DNA of 64,000 bases from Dendronephthya gigantea. Taxonomy: Eukaryota > Cnidaria > Anthozoa > Malacalcyonacea > Nephtheidae. The position numbers and the translations under genes are program-made. Location: assembly GCF_004324835.1 (NCBI RefSeq), contig NW_021163070.1:154501-218500 (forward strand), read 5' to 3'. The notes beneath the pieces are model-generated. The model ran no database searches, was not told where the DNA came from, and saw only the letters and a program-made list of their open reading frames with translations. Of the stretch, positions 55,954 to 64,000 are shown piece by piece; position 1 is the stretch's first letter; the number at the start of each line of letters is the position of its first letter.

Positions 55954-56072
55954 CCAAAATCTCGGTAGATAGACGTCATCAGTATGGAATTTCTGTGATC
56001 GTTGTTCAGACGTTTCTTTCGCTCCCCCCCCTCCTCAGGCAGGAGTGAAAGGACGTCTGTCTACTCAGGCTA
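55954..56072. repeat. Right terminal inverted repeat of the 19.6-kb transposon
   Basis: Inverted copy of the left end; a C-run is longer here. Followed by the target duplication ATTTGGCAT. Confidence 0.93.
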
Positions 56073-56130
56073 ATTTGGCATTATTGATTTTATAAATTTG
56101 TTTTCTTTTGTGTAAGTAAGATTTGAAACC

Positions 56131-56519
56131 AATGGACGACTTGCGCTTTAGACTAATTTCTTACCTCGGCAATAAAAAGGACATTTTCTGAAAGATCTTA
56201 CTTAAATTAGTGCAAATGCAAAGTTTGGCTGCGAAATTTTGTAAAATACGGAAAATATAGTTATGCGAAGTTGTCGATTTTTGTATACTTTTGTATTGCG
56301 TGCGGAAATGTGTAACTAAATTAGTTACACACTTCCGGTCGTAATACAAAAGTATACAAAATTTGCCAACTTCGCGTGGCTATATTTTCCGTATTTTACA
56401 ACATTTCGCAGCCAAACTTTGCATTTGCACTAATTTAAGTAAGATCTTTCTAGCTGTCATGATTTATTTTCTTCTAGTTACTTCGATCAAAAATTTGTCT
56501 AAAGCGCAAGTCGTCCATT
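56131..56519. mobile_element. Palindromic MITE, 389 bp
   Basis: The whole length is one inverted repeat. The left end is AATGGACGACTTGCGCTTTA; the right end is its reverse complement (TAAAGCGCAAGTCGTCCATT). Inner matches continue (AAGATCTTACTTAAATTAG, AATACAAAAGTATAC) to a centre near 56317 around AACTAAATTAGTTACAC. The arms are about 190 bp with small mismatches and one extra segment in the right arm. It lies beside the LINE copy that the 19.6-kb transposon entered. No coding sequence. Confidence 0.85.
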
Positions 56520-56856
56520 AAGGGAAGTTTCTCTTAGGGGGCATCCATTTAGTATGTACGCAAACTTTTCTGAGTATTTAACACCCCCCTCCCCTTTGTA
56601 CGCAACTGTACGCTTTTCTAAGTGTGGTTAAATGTAAATAGCTCATTTTTGCACAAATGTCGAGTTCAGAAGTTCAGCGAGGTTTCTGATTAATGGCATG
56701 CAGTTTGGCTCGCTTTCAACAATATCGCTAGAAATTGCCATTGCACGAGAGGCGCGCTGGATGTGCTGTCATTGTCGTCTTCTATAATATTGTCTTCCTC
56801 GTCATTCTGGACTACTGCATTGTCATCATAAATTCTTTTGTCTTGGCGGGTAGCTC
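56520..56856. other. Non-coding stretch
   Basis: Contains GGGGGCATCCATTTAG and C-run motifs near 56538-56600, typical of anonymous interspersed repeats. No gene. Confidence 0.4.
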
Positions 56857-58282
56857 CTAAACAACTAATCTTTTCTCTAAATGAGCGAAAGTGAATTTTT
56901 TTGGATTTTTGAAGTATTCCAATGGCCCAACAGCTTTAAGTCTTTTCGTTGTGTATTCATACACTGCAGGAGGAGGAAGAAACCTTTCCAGGAAAACATC
57001 TAGCCAATTTGTTGCAAACGATTCACAACAACTCGGGTTCATGGTGCATTTTACAATTTGAAGAGAATACCTTGCTTGTTGTACATGATTTGCAACCCAG
57101 CTTAGATTAGGATCATCTCGAACAAATTCCTTTCCAATTGGCACTGCTGAGCAGTCGACCTTATCGTTATCGATCATGGTGTTAGACCACACTTCGGATA
57201 AAGTGTGTGCTGCTGTGAGAAAATTCTTTTTCTCCAATTCTTCATCTGTTGTATTCCCACTTGAATTTAGGTGAGTACCAAAGTGGTCATGAGATAATAT
57301 AAGACCAGCAATATCATGTGACAACAGTGCCATTCGTCGTTCGACTGGATTGAAAGCCGATAACCCAGAAGCATTGACAACGTGAATTTGCACATCAAAC
57401 TTCATTTCTTTGAAGAGACTGACTGCTGTACTGAGAGGTTTGGGAAAACGTGGAGCTTCATCTTGAGCACCATCGGCCTCCATCAGTAGAATTGGTTTTT
57501 GAGGGACACTTTCTTTCATAAAAAGCTCATGTAAATCCTAAGCATGAATAAACGCAATTGAAGAATCATGTTTTCCACTTCTGACTCTTATAAACGTATT
57601 CCCAGAGTACGCTAACTCGCCGTTTGGTCTTATTTCGCACACAGCGTATCTGATGGTATAACCGTGTGCCGAGGACCAACTACAAAAGAATGATCATTCA
57701 GTCGCACTTTATAATCCAAATGCATCAGAATAGGAGCCTGGAGGTTTGGAGGCACAAGACTAACGGGTACGCAAGCCTTGTCATCATTGGAGAGAAACAG
57801 TACCGCTTCTGGCCCAAACAACGAACAGATTCTTTGCACGTCATCCACGAATGATTTTGCAAACATACGTTCCATATTTGCTTTCCTGAGAGTGTTTTCT
57901 GGTCGAAGCAATTTAACGGGTACAGTTTTCACATGACATTTTCCTTCTATGGTATCTTGTCGTCGCGGTAAAAGGCGAAGATACGTCGCTGCTTGGCTAA
58001 TCTTGAATCCAAGATTAAAAAGTTCCTTGTTCAAATCATCTAACGTTGTAACGTGCGTAACAACTCACATCTTCGTCTATCGGCAGACGCTAAAGAACAC
58101 TGCATGATATCGACGATCATATTTAACAGATTTGGCTGGTCAACCTCACGTCTTGGGCGACCTAAACCATCTGGCGAAACAGATCGGAAGATTTCAGCGG
58201 CATCTTGATGTTTCTCACTTATGACCCTAATACTTTCTTTCAACTTTGCTCGTCGTTTCCTATGTCTTGTTGCTTCATTCAC
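56857..58282 (-). pseudogene. Transposase-like protein of an unnamed invertebrate repeat family, decayed
   Basis: Three collinear pieces. 58282-58043: KRRAKLKESIRVISEKHQDA and SPDGLGRPRREVDQPNLLNM. 58034-57630: LGFKISQAATYLRLLPRRQD, LFGPEAVLFLSNDDKACVPV and QAPILMHLDYKVRLNDHSFV. 57519-56857: PILLMEADGAQDEAPRFPKP, GLSAFNPVERRMALLSHDIA, GLILSHDHFGTHLNSSGNT, RFLPPPAVYEY. I know this layout (GRPRxExDQPxLL, LGPExVxFxSxDDKAxVP, DGxxDExPR, SAFNxVERRMAxLS) from multicopy predicted proteins in cnidarians and arthropods but cannot give it a superfamily name. Asp residues in SNDDKA, EADGAQDE and SHDHFG could form a DDE/DDD centre. Frame changes near 58038 and stops near 57620 and 57540 show decay. Confidence 0.65.
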
Positions 58283-58672
58283 TCGTCTAGAAATTTGTAA
58301 ACTTAGGCATTATGACCACTGAGCTATATTAAATTCCTGGAGGACCGGCCAAAAGTTGAAGCCACTAAATCTTTAATCTTTATCTTTAATCTTTAATCAA
58401 ATTTCCAAATATACATCAAATTATATTACAAATTGCATATAATTCTAATGCAATTTGAGGTGAGCTTAAAACAGAACTCGAGGTTCCCTAACATAAGCCA
58501 CCTAATATAAATAACCTATTAGCCTACAATAGTAATACATGATAGAATACATATATATATATATTAAAAGTGCATATATAATCTAAATACAATATATTTG
58601 GAGCCTAACTACTAATCGACTCCATCCTACTCAGTCACTATTAACATTCATTATTTATATACTAATTAATTA
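58283..58672. other. Non-coding stretch with LINE tail
   Basis: Two overlapping copies of TAATCTTTAATCTTTA-like simple repeat near 58370-58398; the rest is probably the 3' end of the LINE that follows on the minus strand. No gene. Confidence 0.45.
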
Positions 58673-59200
58673 TTATTGCAACAGGAGGGTTTCAGAAAAT
58701 TTATCCTTATAAAATTGAAATAACCTATTACGAAAGATGACTAAGTTATTAGATTCTCTTATCGCAAGGGGTAAGTCATTCCAAAGACGGCAAATACGTA
58801 CAAAGTATGAGTTTTTAAAAGTCTCGGTCCTGCTAAAAGGGATCACAAGAGTTAGATAGTCCACATTTCTAAGTGGCTTGCAACAGGAACGAAAAGAAAC
58901 ATACTGAGATATATCAACTGCATAGATATTCTTTAAGCATTTGAAGAAGAAAATGATGTCATTTATTTCTCTTCGATATTGTAAGGGAAGTAAATTCAAC
59001 TTCCTTAAAGGTTCATATTCAGAGTAATCACTGCCAATAATAAATCTGGTGGCTCTCCTCTGCACTTTCTCTAAACTTGATATATTTCTCTTGGTATGAG
59101 GAGACCATACAACAGAAGCATAATGGTGGATTTTGAACTTTGCTGCCGCCACTTGGTTCCTTTTGCTCATGGTAGTTAGCAATGACATACCATGATACAA
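58673..59200 (-). pseudogene. LINE reverse-transcriptase C-terminal end (CR1/L2-like)
   Basis: Reads KIHHYASVVWSPHTKRNISS, EKVQRRATRFIIGSDYS, LNLLPLQYRREINDIIFFFK and FVRICRLWNDLPLAIRESN. These are the usual C-terminal motifs of CR1/Jockey/L2-type LINEs (YxxxVWSPxT, E.VQRRAT, LxPLxYRRExxDxxFxFK, R...LWNxLP). 5' truncated, as most LINE copies are; the remaining 175 codons are open. Confidence 0.88.
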
Positions 59201-61169
59201 GGTGAAAAACTGTTTCCGTCACCCTCCCGATTTTTACGAAAATATTTTCATTTTTCCGTATATATATATATTTTTTCATATAAAATGGATAAAAGTGTAT
59301 CTCTTTTTCCCTGTTCAACAAATGGAAAGGACACGTAGCTTCGTGCTCTGCGTCTGACTTTGTGAATGGCTTAATTCACTTATCGGTAGGATGAATTTTC
59401 TCATTTTGCTCTTATTTTATATCCAGGTAAGCCGTTTTTCAACTTTTTTTACTGTAAACAATTTCGTTTTTGGCCTTTTGAGTTTGGACTATAGTATAAA
59501 CTGATTACCAAAGCCTCTGAGCCAATAAATCCATTAAAATGTGTGGTACAAACAGCAAAGATACTATTTTTTTCATTGTTTCGTCTCCTGGCAGTGTCAA
59601 TCTTTTGAGTTTGGTCTATGTTGTTTTCATGATAGCAAACATCAATGTTAATAGGTAAACCATTCCCCCCAGTGAGTCACCATAGTCACTCTTCTATTGA
59701 TCCCACCCAACATTAATTAACATGATCTGAGGGTGCTGATACAAAATAATAAGATGCTGTAAACAGTGTAAATTAATTCCAACCTCTGATAGTGAGCCCT
59801 GTTAAAGCCTAGTTAATATATCATCTTGTTGACTTTGTCAAATCAAAGTGAAATGATCAATTATCACAGCTTTTAATTTATTTTTTAGCTTCTTGCACCT
59901 TGTGAATAAATCTTGCTCATATCTCCATTTTTATTTTTCAGGATGAAGTTCATGCATTTTATGATGGTGCATTGTTATTCTTCATTTCCATGTTATCTGA
60001 TTTTGTTGTTGGCTGGTGTTTTTATACCATTTGTCATATTTATTAATTAATGAAATAAATATAAAGATGCATTGACTGAGCAGTGTGTCTTCAAACTGCA
60101 GCAACTTTTATAATTTTCTGTTTATGGTATCAACCTCCAAAGGGGTTATATTCATTAGGCTAATCAGTGGAGCCTATGGAGATAAATGGTATTCTTTACT
60201 ATGACCAGGAGTCTAGGGATGCAATTAGGGAATGCTGAAAACTTTTAAAGCCTATTAAGGTTTATTAAGGTACAAGTTGATGACTTGAATGAAAGGTATA
60301 TTATGCAATCCGCAAAATGTAAGTTCCTTTACCTTGCCTTGCATTCTTTGCACCATTATTTATATTTGTAGCTGGCTTTCTGGACAAACATCCAGATTTG
60401 CAGCGCTATACCGCCTTTTGCTTAATAGTTTTTAAGTTACTTTGCATATTTGTTTCGGCCCATTAATCTGTTGTCCTGTTTCCGTAGCCGTATTTTGCTG
60501 CATGCAGTTTATTTTACGCCAATAATTTAGTTCCTCTGTCCGATTCTTGGTTTGCTTTATCGTGCAGGTAGCAAGGGTACTCTTTCTGCGCTTAGCTCTG
60601 TCTACAAACTACCACATTGGTTTTCTATCATATTTAATTGTGATCTACCATGTATTTTTGTTGTAAATTTTGTTAACCAAATTTTGTGTACTCGCCCACG
60701 CCCATCATGCACTCATGCGCTTATGCTTTGGGGAATCTGTACACTTCATTATACTCGGATTACGCTACAAATAAGCATGTGATTGCACAATCCAACATCT
60801 ACTTGGTACGTTCACCATGTAGTATATTATATTGTTCAGGAGATAATGCTACGTGTTACTTGTGACACTTGTGTTTCTTCACTTTCGTATTCTTATTTCT
60901 TATAATTTCTACGCAATCTTTTTTGGGATGTTAGCTTTGAAAAGGGAGTCTAATTTCCTAGTCAGATTACTGACACTTCATTGCTTTCATTCCCGGAGCT
61001 TCCATAGTCTTCCTCATTTGTTACTCCATTCATGTCATGCATTATTTAATTCTGGAATTTTGGAGGCTTCGAGAATGTGAGCTTTGATGAATTCACATGT
61101 CTCGGTTACCATCTATGATTTGAAATGTCAATTGTGTATATCCATATCTTTCTTGTTAGGAGAAATCGT
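59201..61169. other. About 2 kb with no recognisable gene
   Basis: AT-rich with T-rich plus strand. The right part may be the 5' untranslated or terminal region of the DIRS-like element, but no repeat pair was found to prove it. Short ORFs show no motif. Confidence 0.4.
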
Positions 61170-63302
61170 TTGATCAGCTGGCTAAGAGAATTAGGCTTTT
61201 GGAGAGTCAACAGCAACCAGATAACTCGCCAGGATACAATCATTAACTTCATATGGGATCAGGAAATTGGTCGATTTTGATCAATATACCGCCATCTCTA
61301 TGGCTGAGATTCTAGCTAACGAAGCCAAACAAGAAAATCATGATAAAGCAGCTTTCTTTAAAGTTGCTCTCCTCGCGTTGCGAGACAGGATTGATACGCC
61401 TAAGGCAAAGTTTCACACATATTTTATGGCGCTGTTCTCCGATGATGATTATTCCAAAGTTTTTGACTCTATCTACGAATCTACGAATTCCACACCATCT
61501 CCCCTTGTTTTTTTTGTGGTCTACCCGGCCATATTCCCGCTTGTTGTTTCAAAAAACTTAACCGCAATCGATTTAACCCATACCCTACTCCAAAACCACC
61601 TCGCCGAGATGACTCTCCAAAACAATGATAGAACGGACTTGATTACTAAGTGTTGTCTGGGTAAATATAGTATAGTGTAACGTTTTGTAAGCGAGATGCA
61701 TATTTTCAAATTATCTAAAAGTTGTTTGTTTTGTTTTCTTTTGTTCACTTATCCGTTCATTATGTTTTTGCCTCTCCTAAAACGTCATAAATATAATTAT
61801 ATTGTCCCTCCTTGGGAAGTCACTCCTGGTTTTTGATCCCTTGCGATCTGTCCCCGTTCAGCATCACGGTTGGGTTGCCTATGATTTCACTGCTCCAAAG
61901 CCTTCGACCTCGAACGCTAACGACCACATATCCGACTCTTTTGTCAAAGACGTTCTCGCTGGCCAATATACCATTAACCATTCGACGGGGCTTTTGGTCT
62001 CCAATTATTTTCGCTCCCTATCAATCCCATGCTCCCTCTACATCGATGATTGCCACACCGTTGAACTTCTAGTATCCTCCCTTACACCCGCTTACAGGGA
62101 TCTTCCGTCACCGGACAAACAATCGTTTTGTAAAGCCTCGTCTGCCATTTTGTTGTATTATATATATTAGTTGCTTTGGAGTATTTTATCGGGCTTAGAA
62201 AGTCTATCCTTGTTCCCCAACAAATTGTTCCATTCCTTGGCCTTGGAGTTGACTCCGTCTGTCGATGTTAAGACCTTGCAGCGGTTGGCTGGCAAGTGCA
62301 TATCTATGTCCCTTGCTATTCCGGGTGCACGTATGTTCATTAATGAAATTAATATCGCAGTTCGTAAAGGTTTTACCTCCTCGCGACTCATTCCGGTTTC
62401 AGGATCCTTACGCGTAGAAATTGAGCACTGGTTGTTCTTAGAGTCCTGGCAGCGTCCGCTTGCCTGGCATAGTTCGCATTACTTTCAGGTGAAGCCTCTT
62501 CTGATTCTTCATCTTTTGCATGGGGTGGAATTTTTAACCCGGATGAGAGATGGGTAATTTGCCGGGATTACTGGGACTCTTCCGAAGCAGCTCTTCACAT
62601 TAATGTAAAAGAGACTCTTGCTTTGAATAACGTGCTCTTAGCTTTCTCTCCTATGATTCATGACGCCTGGGTAGACGTATTCACTGACAGTCAAGTCCTT
62701 ATCCGCGCATGGCAACGTCAGGGTACTAAATCTCCTGATCTTGTTGCTGCATTAAAAAAAAAACAAAAAAACCAACTTTTTGTAACTGTCACAATTTAAA
62801 TCTTCACCTTAATCTACATTTCATCCCTTCTTCACTTAACCTTGCCAACAGCCCTTCGTGAGTATTGACGCTGCAAGATTCAAGGCTCTCACATGCTGCA
62901 TGGTTAAATCTCCAATCTCGCTTTGGTGAACATTCTGTTGATTTATTGGCGCTTCCTTCCAATGTTCAATGTAATTCGGATGGGAAACCTCTTCCCTTCT
63001 TCTCTCCTATTCCTACCCCCGGCATTGTAGGCGTCAATCTTTTTGCGCAATCTCCCTCCGCTGCTGTCCAATTGTTTTCAAATTCATATGCCTTCCCCCC
63101 AATTGCCCTCATTCCGAGTGTCCTACGCTTTATCTGTGAACAAGCCCTGTACAAGCCCTGGTCAATGGAACATATTTTGCCAAAGGTCCTCCTTTTTCTA
63201 TACTTTTCATTGTATCAAGGCAAAGTTGCTCTTGTCTTTCATCCAATCTGGAACACCCAAGGCGTGCTAGGGCTTCCTTATAAGAATAGCCCAGTAAGAT
63301 AA
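61170..63302 (+). mobile_element. DIRS-like (tyrosine-recombinase) retroelement, degraded
   Basis: Plus strand, several frames. A gag-like helical region (61267-61680: AEILANEAKQENHDKAAFFK). RT pieces at 61802-62170 (VPVQHHGWVAYDFTAPKPST, PCSLYIDDCHT). The RT/RNase H connection LQRLAGKCISMSLAIPGARM and FINEINIAVRKGFTSS (62270-62390), HWLFLESWQRPLAWHS, and an RNase H segment (WVDVFTDSQVLIRAWQRQGT, near 62670). Then the DIRS-typical block LSHAAWLNLQSRFGEHSVDL with LALPSNVQCNSDGKPLPFFS and GIVGVNLFAQ (62880-63060). Such elements integrate with a tyrosine recombinase, which is not visible here, nor are the split or inverted terminal repeats. A broken fossil with about six or more breaks, fairly old. 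Confidence 0.8.
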
Positions 63303-63336
63303 TTCTCAGAGCTCGTTTTTGTACTCGCTCTAACTC

Positions 63337-63337
<1 letters not shown>

Positions 63338-63389
<52 letters not shown>
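63338..63389. repeat. ATT trinucleotide microsatellite
   Basis: About seventeen uninterrupted ATT units. Confidence 0.95.
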
Positions 63390-63390
<1 letters not shown>

Positions 63391-63518
63391 AAAGATAAGT
63401 ATTCCCCACAGGGTTTTTCAATACCTATTTTTAATAAAATGACTATTTTATTACTATTTACAAGATACGAAAGCTAAAATATATAACAAGTTTATAAAAT
63501 GAGGTCTTAAGATCTTGT

Positions 63519-63974
63519 TCACCTTTCAAAGTATTCATTTGACATGTTACCCTTTAATTTTCTTTTAAATGCTGTTAGCAGGAGGTTTTTTAATTCTATA
63601 TCTAAACTATTCCATAACTTTACAGCTCTATATCTAAAACTTCTCTGTCCTGTCGTGGTTGAATATAGAGGGATATGTAGAGAATTATTGTTTCTTGTAA
63701 CACGATCGTTTAATTCCCTGCGTTTATGAAATCGGTCAGCCAGATATGGAGGAGCTAAGCCGTTCATGCATTTATACATCATTACCATATCTCTGTACAG
63801 TATGTGCTCTTTGACAGGAAGCCAACCAATATCCTGCAGAATTGGTGTGATATGATCAAATTTATTTCCGTTAGTTATGATTCTACACGCAAAATTCTGG
63901 ACGGCTTGTAATTTCTTTATGTTTGATGAGCTCGTATTTGACCAGACTGTGGAACAATAATATAATTTGCCCAT
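63519..63974 (-). pseudogene. LINE reverse-transcriptase C-terminal end (CR1-like, different copy)
   Basis: Reads LYYCSTVWSNTSSSNIKKLQ, VQNFACRIITNGNKFDHITP, LQDIGWLPVKEHILYRDMVM, KCMNGLAPPYLADRF and YRAVKLWNSLDIELKN. This is the standard C-terminus of a CR1/L2-like LINE (YCSxVWS, LQxxQNxAxRxI, LxWLPVxxxIxYR, K..NGLAPxYL, A..LWN.L). The sequence differs from the copy at 58673-59200, so it is another family. It may continue beyond the right edge. Confidence 0.88.
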
Positions 63975-64000
63975 GACCGCAGCGCAAATAATGTAGATCA

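Larger units (their letters stand above)
36441..56072. mobile_element. Large DNA transposon (19.6 kb with nested inserts), Academ-like: DUF6589-type transposase plus RecQ-like helicase
   Basis: The two ends are inverted copies of about 119 bp (36441-36558 and 55954-56072), both starting TAGCCTGAGTAGACAGACG from the outside, with about ten differences. They are flanked by a 9-bp target duplication: ATTCGGCAT at 36432-36440 and ATTTGGCAT at 56073-56081. Removing the element restores an open LINE RT frame, which fixes the borders independently. Inside, in its own sequence, are a plus-strand DUF6589-type transposase and a minus-strand RecQ-like helicase, plus a 13.3-kb nested transposon that itself holds a Gypsy element. 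Without the nested DNA the element is about 6.3 kb. A transposase plus an SF2 helicase is the architecture reported for helicase-bearing Academ elements of animals and fungi (from memory), so this placement is inferred. Both of its genes are decayed. Confidence 0.85.

Overview
This window is almost entirely transposable-element DNA from a eukaryote with introns. The element mix points to a marine invertebrate, most likely a cnidarian: KDZ, Mutator-like, MULE, CACTA/Plavaka-like and Academ-like DNA transposons; CR1/L2-type LINEs; BEL/Pao, Gypsy and DIRS retroelements; palindromic MITEs. This is inference from family content, since no host marker gene is complete. The only plausible host gene is the 5' end of a multi-exon minus-strand gene at 42-1178.

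Layout: 0-1.2 kb, N-terminal exons of the possible host gene. 2.7-10.5 kb, remnants of a plus-strand CACTA/Plavaka-like transposase split by a young BEL/Pao element (3401-10052; LTRs about 98% identical; TSD ACCCC). 11.1-13.2 kb, a decayed Mutator-like transposase. 14.2-28.4 kb, a decayed minus-strand KDZ transposase gene. It carries two nested LTR elements: a very young Gypsy (14196-18778; identical LTRs; TSD ATCAC) inside a coding exon, and an older broken BEL/Pao element (21743-27686; TSD GATAC). 29.6-35.7 kb, foldback MITEs, a terminal-inverted-repeat element holding one THAP-type exon, LINE scraps, a Gypsy integrase scrap and a decayed MULE transposase.

36.0-56.2 kb is the most interesting region, a Russian doll of four elements. 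(1) A LINE reverse-transcriptase copy on the minus strand is interrupted by (2) a 19.6-kb DNA transposon at 36441-56072, with about 119-bp terminal inverted repeats (TIRs) starting TAGCCTGAG and a 9-bp target duplication ATT(C/T)GGCAT. It encodes a DUF6589-type transposase and a RecQ-like helicase, an architecture that recalls helicase-bearing Academ elements. (3) Inserted in its transposase gene is a 13.3-kb DNA transposon at 39736-53047 with 31-bp perfect TIRs starting CAGGCGGTG and a perfect 9-bp duplication CTCTTGATC. It carries a seven-exon EXO1/XPG-like nuclease fused to a HIRAN domain (open, 577 aa in my model) and, convergent to it, a nine-exon gene for a large SANT-like protein that may be its transposase. 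(4) In the first intron of that gene sits a very young Gypsy element (47164-52124; identical LTRs; TSD AACTG).

56.1-64 kb: a 389-bp near-perfect palindromic MITE, a decayed transposase of a family I cannot name, two LINE 3' ends, a degraded DIRS-like element, and about 2 kb with nothing recognisable. All coordinates come from reading the sequence by eye; no searches were run.
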